A DNA stretch of 64,000 nt from Paenibacillus sp. FSL M7-0420 (GTDB lineage: Bacteria; Bacillota; Bacilli; Paenibacillales; Paenibacillaceae), in NCBI RefSeq assembly GCF_038002345.1, contig NZ_JBBOCJ010000001.1, positions 4,836,001-4,900,000 on the forward strand. The letters run 5' to 3'. Each line of letters opens with the position of its first letter. The stretch's first letter is position 1. A program made the translations under genes and the position numbers. The notes under the pieces were generated by a model. It made no database searches and was not told the origin of the DNA. It saw only the letters and a list, made by a program, of their open reading frames with translations. Below are positions 45,129 to 53,605 of this stretch, in pieces.

Positions 45129-45811
45129 AATCTCCCCCTTGCTTTCCACAGACGATTGCTAAAATACATTAGAATTAATGCAATACACAATATAAAAGTT
45201 CTTCCTACAAAAAAAGACGAGTCAAAAAAATGACTGGTAATCCAATCCGGGTTAAACCATATCGAAAAGGCCGGAGAATTCACTGACATCCCTATAACAA
45301 GAAAAATAATATTAAATATATTTACGTATACCTGTTTTTTTAATAATAAGCTCAAAAGAGCAGCAATTTGAACAGATATACCAATTGTCGTAAACGAGGT
45401 GTAAATTAACGGAAGTATTAAATCAAAAAAGTTGACTCCATAAAATAACACATGACCTCCGAGAATAAGGATTAAGCAACTGGATTGTGCCAGAAAGATA
45501 ATCCCCCACAAAACACAAACTTTACATACAAGATATAGGTAGTTTGAATGCAATTTAGGAATGATGGTTGAATAGATCATCGCTTGCTTATCATCGTCAT
45601 AAAGAAAAGAATATAGAATTGGCATTGCTAAAATACAGAAAAATAATTGTCCGTGCAACAAGAATACCCACATTTCTTTATCCTTTGAACCCGTAGATAA
45701 ATACAGAAACATAGGTATCAAAAAAGTGATCAGGAAAACCAAAATGTTATATAATAAATTTTTCTTTAACAACAGTATTTCAAATCGAACTAAAACTTTC
45801 ACCTCCCTCAC
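45125..45811 (-). CDS. ABC-2-type permease, RiPP operon
   Basis: A 228-residue membrane protein with about six hydrophobic segments, starting at GTG 45811 with GAGGGGG 10 bases upstream, directly after the ATPase gene; longer starts inside that gene lack ribosome sites. It is the membrane partner of the 45816-46697 ATPase. Pairs of this kind in peptide clusters usually give immunity by pumping the product out. The start choice is not certain. Confidence 0.78.
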   Translation of the reverse strand: MREVKVLVRFEILLLKKNLLYNILVFLITFLIPMFLYLSTGSKDKEMWVFLLHGQLFFCILAMPILYSFLYDDDKQAMIYSTIIPKLHSNYLYLVCKVCVLWGIIFLAQSSCLILILGGHVLFYGVNFFDLILPLIYTSFTTIGISVQIAALLSLLLKKQVYVNIFNIIFLVIGMSVNSPAFSIWFNPDWITSHFFDSSFFVGRTFILCIALILMYFSNRLWKARGRL

Positions 45812-45815
45812 TCTA

Positions 45816-46697
45816 TTAAGGCCCCCTCTCATTATCAGATATATACAGATAAGCATCTTCCAGGTTTGGAGTCTCTAGTGTATATTCCCCATATTTTTCC
45901 GGAGGACTGTTATCTAGCAAACGAACTTGCATTAACCCCCTTTTCCTAACAACAGATATGATCCGGCTTTCATTACTTAATTGTTGCAACTGCCCTTTAT
46001 CCACTTCAACTAACCATATTTTCCCTTCCACTTTATGGATAGCCTCATCAACACTCCCATTATAAAGACAGCTTCCTTTCTTTAAAATAAGTACATTGTC
46101 ACAGGTGCTTGAGATATCCGGTACAATATGCGTAGATAACAATACAATGCGATCTTCCGAAAAACTGTGAAGCAAGTTTCTAAAAGCAATTCGCTCCTTT
46201 GGATCAAGCCCCACCGTAGGTTCATCAATAATTAACAACTGGGGAAGGTTTAACATAGCTTGAGCGATACCAAATCGTTGTTTCATACCGCCTGAAAGTT
46301 GCTTGATTTTTTTATGAGCATGTTCTTCAAGACCCACTTCAACTAGTCTTTGTGAAATTTCTTCCTGTATTCTTCGTTGACCTATTAACCCCTTTAAAGC
46401 AGCAAAATAATTCATGGACTCAGTGATTGTTGCATCAGGGAAAAAATCAAAATTTTGTGGAAGATATCCTAACATGGAACGAATTGCATCAGGCTCTTTT
46501 CTTAGCGAATATCCAAACATACTTACATCGCCCTCGTTAAACCCTAGCAGTGTTGCTAGAATTTTCATTAAGGTAGTTTTACCAGCCCCATTATCACCAA
46601 GCAAACCAAAAATCCCCTTATTAATTTGAAAACTTAACTGATTAATGACTTGATTACTGCCGTATTTTTTACTCAATGCTTCCACTTCAACTGACAA
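45816..46697 (-). CDS. ABC transporter ATP-binding protein, RiPP operon
   Basis: A 293-residue ATPase of the CcmA/BcrA type: Walker A GDNGAGKTT, signature LSGGMKQR, Walker B LLIIDEPTVGLDP. It starts at TTG 46697 with AAGGAGG 9 bases upstream, overlapping the end of the maturase gene by 11 bases. Together with the adjacent ABC-2 permease it forms a transporter separate from the fused exporter at the operon end. Confidence 0.9.
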   Translation of the reverse strand: MSVEVEALSKKYGSNQVINQLSFQINKGIFGLLGDNGAGKTTLMKILATLLGFNEGDVSMFGYSLRKEPDAIRSMLGYLPQNFDFFPDATITESMNYFAALKGLIGQRRIQEEISQRLVEVGLEEHAHKKIKQLSGGMKQRFGIAQAMLNLPQLLIIDEPTVGLDPKERIAFRNLLHSFSEDRIVLLSTHIVPDISSTCDNVLILKKGSCLYNGSVDEAIHKVEGKIWLVEVDKGQLQQLSNESRIISVVRKRGLMQVRLLDNSPPEKYGEYTLETPNLEDAYLYISDNERGP

Positions 46698-48099
46698 TCA
46701 TTTCTTCCTCCTTTATCATCTTGTTATTAAACAATTTATCTTTATCCTCCTCGTCCAACCTCAAGTATAATCTGATGCAATCATTTATTGCACTTCTAGT
46801 AAACTCACAGGAAATTTCTAGCGGATCTTCTATAGCTCCAGTGTTCTTTAAATTTTCATGTGGGCAATCTCCACCACATAAGTTAATTGCCCAACATTCC
46901 TTACACTTTGTTCTTTCTTCTAGACTAAATTCCTTTAATATTTCCTTCTCCCTAAGGCGGGAAACTCCTTTATTCACATTTCCCAGAGAATAATTTTTTT
47001 CACTAACAAATCTTTGACATGGATACAAATCTCCATGAACATCAACAGCTAGCATATGGGAAGCAGCCCCACAATAATAATGCCGTTTGGAAGATGAATG
47101 AACCCTTCTTAGATATTTGTATATATTTGAGATTTCCCGAGCCTTCTTATACTCCTTACTATGTATTAAAGTCTCAAAATAATTTACCAGTTTGGTGAAT
47201 TCAAGTGAGTAATCCTCATAATCCTTAACATTAAGCATCTGAACTGCAGGATACATAGCAACATTTCGAAATCCAATTTCATTTAAATGTTTTAATGTAT
47301 AGGTAATATCGAGTTGAACCGGGGAGACAGTAGCTCTCGCTGAGATCATTCCATTCTTTCTTAATTTCTCAGTCCTATTAAGAATAAGATCATAGCTGCC
47401 TTCTTTATTCTGAAAATAGCGGTTAAAATCATGAGTTTTCTGATCTCCATCCAGACTCACTTGTATTGCTACCTGATGCTCCATTAAATAGTCAACAACG
47501 TCTTTAGTAAGCAAGGTTCCATTTGTGGTCATACTATACCTTACTCTTTTCCCTGTTTGTTTTTCTTTGCTTTGGACATAAGGAATGATATCCTGAATGA
47601 GTTTATAATTAAGTAATGGCTCTCCACCGAAAAAACAAATGCTTAGTTCTTCCTCCAAAGCTTGATCAAATAAAAAATCTATAGCTTGGGTAGCTGTATC
47701 CATGTCCATCCTGCCACGGTCATTGTATTCTCCATTAACACCATAACAATAAGAACATCTCAGATTACATTCTTGAACCAGCATAAGAATCAGAGAAGAG
47801 ACCCCGTTCGTCTCTTTTATACAAGCACAGGAATCTGTATTAATGTCATCCACTGAATCTTGCACACGTAAAACTCCTGCTTTCTCTAGCGTAGTAAGTA
47901 ATTCACTTAACTCTTCCATGCTATATTTATTTTTTAGAAGTTGGTAAAGTTCTTCAATAGTTTTCCCGTCACTGTTGCAAATATCTACTATTGTGTCATC
48001 TACTTGAAATATCCCGCTATTCTCAACATTATATAGATATAAATTATCTTGCTCTTCGAAAAATTTTACAGCTTTAATTGTTATTAGACTATTAAACAT
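46687..48099 (-). CDS. Radical SAM/SPASM peptide maturase (PapB-like ranthipeptide synthase candidate)
   Basis: A 470-residue enzyme if started at ATG 48099 (GTG 48111 lies almost on top of the AAGGA site). The N-terminal 85 residues have the length and mixed alpha/beta look of a RiPP recognition element. The cluster motif is CNLRCSYC (Cys111, 115, 118), followed by ICFFGGEPLL. The C-terminal SPASM domain is complete: Cys-x16-Gly-x4-Cys, then CKECWAINLCGGDC (Cys-x2-Cys-x5-Cys-x3-Cys), then a further Cys. This is the architecture of thioether-forming maturases of sactipeptides and ranthipeptides. It lies 85 bases downstream of the six-Cys precursor gene. Confidence 0.9.
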   Translation of the reverse strand: MFNSLITIKAVKFFEEQDNLYLYNVENSGIFQVDDTIVDICNSDGKTIEELYQLLKNKYSMEELSELLTTLEKAGVLRVQDSVDDINTDSCACIKETNGVSSLILMLVQECNLRCSYCYGVNGEYNDRGRMDMDTATQAIDFLFDQALEEELSICFFGGEPLLNYKLIQDIIPYVQSKEKQTGKRVRYSMTTNGTLLTKDVVDYLMEHQVAIQVSLDGDQKTHDFNRYFQNKEGSYDLILNRTEKLRKNGMISARATVSPVQLDITYTLKHLNEIGFRNVAMYPAVQMLNVKDYEDYSLEFTKLVNYFETLIHSKEYKKAREISNIYKYLRRVHSSSKRHYYCGAASHMLAVDVHGDLYPCQRFVSEKNYSLGNVNKGVSRLREKEILKEFSLEERTKCKECWAINLCGGDCPHENLKNTGAIEDPLEISCEFTRSAINDCIRLYLRLDEEDKDKLFNNKMIKEEEMIVS

Positions 48100-48128
48100 T
48101 AATAACTTCACTTCCTTCTCAAAATATT

Positions 48129-48160
48129 AGAAAGCCTAAGAATTGCTTCTTAGACTTTCT
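48129..48160 (-). terminator. Hairpin between precursor peptide and maturase genes
   Basis: On the minus strand AGAAAGTCTAAGAA pairs with TTCTTAGGCTTTCT around a four-base loop, followed by AATATTTT. It probably ends most transcripts after the precursor, giving substrate peptide in excess over the maturase. Confidence 0.75.
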
Positions 48161-48183
48161 TTTGTTTATAGATGAAAATTCAA

Positions 48184-48339
48184 TCAATCCCCATCATTAC
48201 GAATACACCAACCACTCTCGTTGTTTCCACAAATAAAGTCAAAAGCATCACAGTCTACGCATTTGTCTCTTGCATCGCATGTTATGCAAAACATAGGTGA
48301 CACACTACCACTTGCAACGACATTAACAGGTTTAAACAT
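48184..48339 (-). CDS. Freyrasin-like ranthipeptide precursor (51 residues, six Cx3D/E motifs)
   Basis: ATG 48339 has a perfect AGGAGGT 7 bases upstream. The 51-residue product has a short Cys-free N-terminus (residues 1-17, beginning MFKPVNVVASG) and a Cys/Asp-rich core. All six cysteines are followed four residues later by an acid: Cys18-Asp22, Cys21-Asp25, Cys27-Asp31, Cys30-Asp34, Cys37-Glu41, Cys45-Asp49. The first four come as two interleaved eight-residue repeats, CITCDARD and CVDCDAFD. Freyrasin, a Paenibacillus ranthipeptide, also has six Cys-x3-Asp units joined as thioethers to the Asp beta carbon by PapB. The maturase and transporters follow in the same direction. Alternative: a small CxxC metal-binding protein, which would not explain the strict x3 spacing. 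Confidence 0.85.
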   Translation of the reverse strand: MFKPVNVVASGSVSPMFCITCDARDKCVDCDAFDFICGNNESGWCIRNDGD

Positions 48340-48527
48340 CCGACTACCTCCTATATTTTGGAATTATGTAATACTTAGTTAGTTTAGCTCGTTCATTCGC
48401 TTTTATCTACATATAAACAGGATTTTTTTGAATATTTTGTTAATGTTTTTAAATTAAAGTATTTTTTAACTAATAGAGATCATGTTCGGCTTGGTTATTA
48501 TCAAACGGAATGCATGGACGTAGCGGT

Positions 48528-48612
48528 TGGTCTCCAACTCCCCCACATTGCGGGAAGGAGAAAAGGCTCCGGCATTCGCTGCATCTGCATCTGTTAACGG
48601 AATCTACCTGAG
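48528..48612 (+). pseudogene. Relic of sensor kinase extracellular domain
   Basis: GGTTGGTCTCCAACTC onward matches, with scattered changes, the kinase gene segment near 37920-38010 (minus strand), and includes GGAATCTACCTGAGCAGC. It is on the plus strand, so it is inverted relative to the intact kinase. It ends abruptly at the lipoprotein relic. Confidence 0.75.
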
Positions 48613-48618
48613 CAGCAG

Positions 48619-48860
48619 CCTGAGCCGTCCCTGTTCGAGGACATTAATGCCGGCCGCAAAAAAGTGGTCCGATGTTCCCGAGTTCGCCACCTTCCTGGAG
48701 CAAACAGTATGAGGTCTACAAGAAAGACTACACCACGACATTCTCAGCGACAGCTACGATATGGCAGTAGGCAAATTCCTGAATCAAGGAAACGGCGATG
48801 ATGTTCATGGGCGACTGGCTGATTGTGAACGCGGCCGAGAAGGACCGAATATGCATCTGG
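48619..48860 (+). pseudogene. Relic of sugar-binding lipoprotein gene
   Basis: Matches 39556-39800 of the intact lipoprotein gene (for example ACATTAATGCCGGCCGCAA and TTCATGGGCGACTGGCTGAT). Single-base insertions and deletions break the frame at several points, such as an extra A in GCAAAAAAGTGG and a lost C before GAATATGC. Clearly non-functional. Confidence 0.82.
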
Positions 48861-49348
48861 GCCTGATTGCCCCAATGTCCACGATCACCACGATCCGTGT
48901 CGTGCAGTGGATGGGCTTCTACGGCAGCATCACCAGCGTTATTCTGATCTACGCTTCGCTCAACACGGCGTTCAGTGTGTTCCTGTACAGCGGATTCATC
49001 CGGTCCATTCCGAAGGCGCTGGATGAGGTGGCTTTTCTGGAGGGGGCGAATACATTCGATGTGTTCTTCAAGATCGTCACCCCGCTGATCGTCCCGGTGA
49101 ACGCTACCGTAGCCATTATGGTCTTCATGTCCGTGTGGAATGATATCACCATACCGCTCTACTTCCTGACCGACAGCTCGGATTGGACGATGCCGCTCTC
49201 CGTGTACAATTTCTACGGCAAATACAGCCGGGACTGGAACCTGATCTTCGCCGATCTGGTATTAACCTCCCTACCCGTACTGATCCTGTATATCTTCTGC
49301 CAGAAATACATTGTTAGCGGACTTACGGCGGGAGCGGTGAAGGGATAA
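48858..49348 (+). pseudogene. Relic of UgpE-type permease, C-terminal two thirds
   Basis: Near-identical at protein level to residues from LIAPMSTITTIRVVQ to the C-terminal GLTAGAVKG of the 41166-41996 permease. It is joined to the lipoprotein relic at a short shared sequence (CTGGGCCTG / ATGGGCCTG), suggesting deletion at microhomology. The first membrane segments are missing, so it should not work, although the remaining frame is intact. Confidence 0.85.
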
Positions 49349-49384
49349 CCTCAGCCCCTTTTGTGGCTTTCTAGGACTTTGGAT

Positions 49385-49515
49385 CATTCGGGCCGGAGCA
49401 TTCAGACATAACATACAGCAGACAACCTGATGCGGCATCCGGGAGATCCGGCGCGCCTGCCCATCCGGTTGTCCGTCCGCCGGGCCCGGCGAGTCCATGA
49501 GCCAGAAGCACATGA
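49385..49515 (+). repeat. Propeller-gene leader, copy L1
   Basis: A conserved leader before the first propeller gene: GGGCCGGAGCATTCAGACAT, then a GC-rich block GGCGCGCC, CCATCCGGTTGTCCGTCCG and the 14-base perfect palindrome CGCCGGGCCCGGCG (49478-49491), then AGCACATGAAAGGGG, the ribosome site. The same order recurs before four more copies. Confidence 0.85.
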
Positions 49516-49530
49516 AAGGGGTTTTTAATT

Positions 49531-50700
49531 ATGAATACAAAAATAGCAAACCACAGAAGAAATCTAGCATCAAATTTTAATCCTTACGTGTTTGCGAGTT
49601 ATGAACTTTCCTATTATTTTGGCTACGTCGCTGTCATTGATCCTGTATACAATAAGGTCACCAAACGGATTCCGGTAGGCCTTAACCCTGGTCCTATGTG
49701 CTTGAATCCAAGTGAGGATAAGCTCTATGTAGTAAATACGGGCAATGATTCGGTCACTATCATTGATGCATATAACTTTAACGTTATCAAAACCCTTCAC
49801 ATTGGCTCTTCGTCCACCTCTAGCGCTCCTGTTGCTATCTTCGCTGCTGCTAACGTGAACAAAGTCTATGTAGCCCATTCGGGTAACAGGGCCGTTACAA
49901 TTATTGACTCCGTCACAGATACGGTTATTAAGCAAGTGGATTTGCCTAGCGGAAGCGGCTACCCTTTTGCCTTTGCCGGTAAGGTGAACAGTCTCTTTGT
50001 CTTTGTTGCCTGCAAGTCTAAAGATAATGATAAAGGTAATGTTGTCGCCATTTCCGTTGACGATGATACCGCCCATCCAGTTGGGGATGATACTCCGCTT
50101 GAATTTGACGGGACCCACAACCCCTTGACCGTGTACCCAGGCGGAGTGGAACTGGTCACACTTGGGCAGACTGGCATGCTGACTCATTTTGAACAACTTA
50201 CAATGGGTCCGTCCAAAACTTCAAGTATGCTGGACAATACGGTATCCGGGATCTATCTGGATAACAAAATGTTATTTTGCACCTCGCGGGAAGATAGAGC
50301 CTATCTGAAAAAATTCAACAACCTGTTCATGGACCAGCAAGGAAACATCACCCATGATCAATTCACAGAAATCCCTAGCTACAAAGGCCAGGATAAAATC
50401 CGTGTTTCAAGTGATCAAAGTACTATTTGCATCACCATTCAACCCACCACTTTCCCGACAGGTGGTCTGCAAATTTACGATGTAAACGCTGCTAGCTCAA
50501 AGTTTGTTCCGCTCCCTTATGTCGGTGATTTAGCACTTTACGATGACATCATTGCCTATGTAGGACAACTGACTTCGATTCAACCGATTGCTTTGGGAAA
50601 TCCAAGTAATCCCATTCCTGCTATTCCGATTGGCACAAGTCTCTCAGACCGCGTCAACGTGAAGAACATTATTTCCGGTTATAGCAATCAGTCCTTGTAA
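49531..50700 (+). CDS. YVTN/YncE-like beta-propeller protein, copy 1
   Basis: A 389-residue protein built of propeller blades with the YVTN pattern (YGYVAVID-like FGYVAVIDPVYNKVTKRI, then KLYVVNTGNDSVTIID and KVYVAHSGNRAVTIID). It ends in the array-wide tail IISGYSNQS. No signal peptide, lipobox or membrane segment is visible, so it appears cytoplasmic unless exported in an unusual way. AAAGGGG lies 9 bases before ATG. YncE-type propellers bind ligands or partners, and no catalytic residues can be assigned. It heads a tandem family of seven. Function unknown. Confidence 0.87.
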   Translation: MNTKIANHRRNLASNFNPYVFASYELSYYFGYVAVIDPVYNKVTKRIPVGLNPGPMCLNPSEDKLYVVNTGNDSVTIIDAYNFNVIKTLHIGSSSTSSAPVAIFAAANVNKVYVAHSGNRAVTIIDSVTDTVIKQVDLPSGSGYPFAFAGKVNSLFVFVACKSKDNDKGNVVAISVDDDTAHPVGDDTPLEFDGTHNPLTVYPGGVELVTLGQTGMLTHFEQLTMGPSKTSSMLDNTVSGIYLDNKMLFCTSREDRAYLKKFNNLFMDQQGNITHDQFTEIPSYKGQDKIRVSSDQSTICITIQPTTFPTGGLQIYDVNAASSKFVPLPYVGDLALYDDIIAYVGQLTSIQPIALGNPSNPIPAIPIGTSLSDRVNVKNIISGYSNQSL

Positions 50701-50721
50701 TGCACATTTAATATAAAAATC

Positions 50722-50766
50722 GAGCTCTCTTCAAGTCGAAACGGACTTGAGGACAGCTCTTTTTTT
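50722..50766 (+). terminator. Terminator after propeller copy 1
   Basis: GAGCTCTCTTCAAGTC pairs with GACTTGAGGACAGCTC, followed by a run of seven T. The same stem with small changes follows copies 2 to 5. Confidence 0.85.
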
Positions 50767-50853
50767 GCCAGAAATGCATTGTAAGCGGACTTACAGCGGG
50801 AGCGGTGAAGGGTAATCTCAGCCCTTTTTGTGGCTTTATTGGACAAATGTATT

Positions 50854-50985
50854 AATCGGGCCGGAGCATTCAGACATAACATACAGTAGACAACCTGATG
50901 CGGTATCCGGTAGATCCCGGCGCGCCTGCCCATCCGGTTGTCCGTCCGCCGGGCCCGGCGGGTCCATTATCCAGCAACACATGAA
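50854..50985 (+). repeat. Propeller-gene leader, copy L2
   Basis: Close copy of L1 with the palindrome extended to CCGCCGGGCCCGGCGG. It is preceded at 50768-50815 by about 45 bases matching the end of the permease gene (AGCGGACTTACAGCGGGAGC), a trace of how the unit was duplicated. Confidence 0.85.
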
Positions 50986-50999
50986 AGGGGTTTTTATTC

Positions 51000-52175
51000 G
51001 TGAATACGAATATGGCAAAGCGTCGCAGAAATTTATCATCAGGTACTAATCCTTACGTGTTTGTGAGTTATGAACATTCCCTTTACTTTGGCTATATTGC
51101 TGTCGTTGATCCTGCACAAAATAAGATCATTGAACGGATTATGGTGGGCCCAAAGCCCGTATCTATGTGCTTGAATAACCAGGAGGATAAGCTTTATGTA
51201 GTGAGTAATGCCCAGGATTCGGTCACTATCATTGATGCGTATGAATTTAAAATTATCAAAACCCTTCCCATTAACACTTCGTCCGCTAATAGCGCTCCTG
51301 TTGCTATCTTCGCTGCTGCTGGCGTGAACCAAGTCTATGTAGCCCATTCTGGTGACAAGGTCGTTACAATTATTGACGCCGACAAGGACGAGGTTATTGT
51401 ACAAGTGGAATTGCCTGACGGAAGTGGCTACCCGTTCGCCTTTGCCGGCCAGATGAATAGCGCCTTCGTCTTTGTTGCCTGCAAGTCTAAAGATAATGAT
51501 AAAGGTAATGTTGTCGCTATTGATGTTAATTCTAACATCGCTCAACCTGTTGGGGATGATATTGAGCTTGAATTTGACGGGACCCACAACCCCTTGGCCC
51601 CATCCGTAGCGGGGCTAACCACATTTGGACCGACTGGCATGTTGACTTTTTTTTCATTTCATTTAATTGTTGAATCCAAAACTACAAGTCTGCTGGACAA
51701 TACGGTATCCGGAGTCCACCTGGACAACAATTTGTTATTTTGCACATCGCAAAAAGATAGAGCTTATCTGAAAAAATTTAAAAAGCTAGCTCTTACCGGG
51801 ACAGGAAACATTATCTATGATGAGTTTACAGAACCCGCCAGCTTCAAGGGCCAAGATAAAATTCGTGCTACACGTAGTCAAAATTATATTGGCGTCACCA
51901 TACAGCCCACCACTTCCCCGACAGGTGGTCTGCAACTCTACGATGTAAACACTTCTAGTTCAAAGTTTGTTCCGCTCCCCTATGTAGGTGATCTAGCGTT
52001 TGCCGGTGACAGCACGGCTTATGTAGGAGAGGTGAACTCGATTGTTCCGATTGATGTGGGAACGGCAACAGCGCTGCCCGCTCTTCTGATTGGCTACAAT
52101 TCCACTGATCGCATCACCGTCAATAATATAATCTGCGGTTATAGCAATCAATCCTTGAATGTAGATTTAGTATAA
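51000..52175 (+). CDS. YVTN/YncE-like beta-propeller protein, copy 2
   Basis: A 391-residue paralogue starting at GTG 51000 (AAAGGGG 9 bases upstream). The blades match copy 1. Its first 75 residues and last 120 residues are almost the same as copy 4, while the middle differs at many positions; the tail is extended to NQSLNVDLV as in copy 4. No secretion signal. The pattern suggests recent duplication or gene conversion at both ends with the middle kept different. Confidence 0.87.
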   Translation: MNTNMAKRRRNLSSGTNPYVFVSYEHSLYFGYIAVVDPAQNKIIERIMVGPKPVSMCLNNQEDKLYVVSNAQDSVTIIDAYEFKIIKTLPINTSSANSAPVAIFAAAGVNQVYVAHSGDKVVTIIDADKDEVIVQVELPDGSGYPFAFAGQMNSAFVFVACKSKDNDKGNVVAIDVNSNIAQPVGDDIELEFDGTHNPLAPSVAGLTTFGPTGMLTFFSFHLIVESKTTSLLDNTVSGVHLDNNLLFCTSQKDRAYLKKFKKLALTGTGNIIYDEFTEPASFKGQDKIRATRSQNYIGVTIQPTTSPTGGLQLYDVNTSSSKFVPLPYVGDLAFAGDSTAYVGEVNSIVPIDVGTATALPALLIGYNSTDRITVNNIICGYSNQSLNVDLV

Positions 52176-52181
52176 AAATCG

Positions 52182-52228
52182 AGCTGTCGCTTCAAGTCTA
52201 ACTGGACTTGGGGGACAGCTTTTTTTCT
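52182..52228 (+). terminator. Terminator after propeller copy 2
   Basis: AGCTGTCGCTTCAAGTC with GACTTGGGGGACAGCT and a T-run; shared design with the other copies. Confidence 0.83.
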
Positions 52229-52248
52229 ATCTTACTGGACATTAGGAC

Positions 52249-52380
52249 TATTCGGGCCGGAGCATTCAGACATAACATATAGCAGACAACCTGATGAGGC
52301 ATCCGGGAGAATCCGGCGCGCCTGCCCATCCGGTTGTCCGTCTGCCGGGCCCGGCGAGTCCATTAAATAGAGCTGCATGA
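52249..52380 (+). repeat. Propeller-gene leader, copy L3
   Basis: Leader before copy 3, with GGCGCGCC and CCGGGCCCGGCG (here CTGCCGGGCCCGGCGAG, so the left arm of the palindrome has one change). No permease trace precedes it. Confidence 0.83.
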
Positions 52381-52395
52381 AAGGGGATTTTATCT

Positions 52396-53538
52396 ATGAA
52401 TGTGAATCTAACAGCAAACCATAACAGAAATACACGCAGCGGCCTTTCTTATGTGTATGCATCTTATGTACTCAACAATTACGCAGGATATGTTGCTGTT
52501 ATTGATCCCAATACTGATGAGATCATCAAGCGGATTTCAACAGGCCAAAATCCTACCGCTATGTGCCTGACTCCCTCTGGGGATAAGCTTTACGTGGCGG
52601 ATGAGACTGGGAATGTAGTCTTTGTCTATAGTACGGATAACTTTCGCCTTTTAGGCGGAATTGCAGTTGGCAGCAAACCTGCTGCTATCTTCATAGAATC
52701 TAGTGGCAACAAAGGCTATATAGCCAGCTATGAGGCTTCCAGCGTGATCATTTTTGATGCCCACACTTATAGTATAATTACAACTAAAAATATAAAGAAC
52801 TACGGCATGCCTTTCGCCATTGCGAGCAATGAAAAGAGCCCCTACGTCTATATTGCCTGCAAGAGAGATCCTGCATTAGGAGATTCTGTTCTTGCCTTTG
52901 ACATTAATGATACTGGGGCTAATGTTATTTCGATTGGACCAGATCTGAAACGTGTATATGATTCGACCCGCAACCCCTTGATCGTTCACCCGAATGGACA
53001 CACACTGATCGAGCTCGCTGATGTTGGAGTCCTTAATTATGCTGATTTTACGGGTAATTTCACATCTAATACGACAAGTTTTCTGGACAATACGGTATCT
53101 GGGGTTTATCTGGACAACGGCTGGTTATTCTGCACTATGCGAGAAGAAAGGGACTTTTTGAAAGTATTTGAGAACCTGGATATTGATGTGTATGGGAACA
53201 TCACCTCTGAGTATAGCAAAGAAATCCCCAGTTACAAAAGTCAGGATAAAATTCGCACTTCGCTTAACCAAAAGTATGTTGGTGTCACCCTTCAACCCAC
53301 GTATAACCCGGCGGGTAAATTGCAAATCATCGATGTAGACAGCTTTAATTCGAGGTTTTTTGAATTTGACCTTGTCGGCGATCTGGCGTTCTACTCCGAC
53401 TCCAAAGCCTATGTGGGAGAAGTAAGCAGGGTTCGTCCCGTTAATCTGGCCACTGGAACAACTATACCTATTATAGACGTCGCGGGAAACTACATGGTGA
53501 GGAACATTATTTCCGGATATAGCAATCAATCTTCCTAA
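52396..53538 (+). CDS. YVTN/YncE-like beta-propeller protein, copy 3
   Basis: A 380-residue paralogue and one of the more divergent (KLYVADETGNVVFVYS replaces the usual NTGNDSVTIID blade). It keeps LDNTVSGVYLDN, SYKSQDKIR and the tail ISGYSNQS. ATG 52396 follows GAAAGGGGATTTTATCT. No signal peptide. Its divergence from copies 2 and 4 on either side means the array was not made by one simple expansion. Confidence 0.87.
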   Translation: MNVNLTANHNRNTRSGLSYVYASYVLNNYAGYVAVIDPNTDEIIKRISTGQNPTAMCLTPSGDKLYVADETGNVVFVYSTDNFRLLGGIAVGSKPAAIFIESSGNKGYIASYEASSVIIFDAHTYSIITTKNIKNYGMPFAIASNEKSPYVYIACKRDPALGDSVLAFDINDTGANVISIGPDLKRVYDSTRNPLIVHPNGHTLIELADVGVLNYADFTGNFTSNTTSFLDNTVSGVYLDNGWLFCTMREERDFLKVFENLDIDVYGNITSEYSKEIPSYKSQDKIRTSLNQKYVGVTLQPTYNPAGKLQIIDVDSFNSRFFEFDLVGDLAFYSDSKAYVGEVSRVRPVNLATGTTIPIIDVAGNYMVRNIISGYSNQSS

Positions 53539-53559
53539 TGCATTTTTAGTATAGAAACC

Positions 53560-53605
53560 GAGCTGTCTCTTTAAGTCGAAACGGACTTGGGGGCAGCTCT
53601 TTTTT
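53560..53605 (+). terminator. Terminator after propeller copy 3
   Basis: GAGCTGTCTCTTTAAGTC with GACTTGGGGGCAGCTC and a T-run. Confidence 0.83.

Noticed and set aside
41996..48528. Insertion sequence or integrase carrying the RiPP island
   Set aside because: No transposase, integrase or attachment-site pair was seen; only base composition and the flanking relic suggest acquisition.
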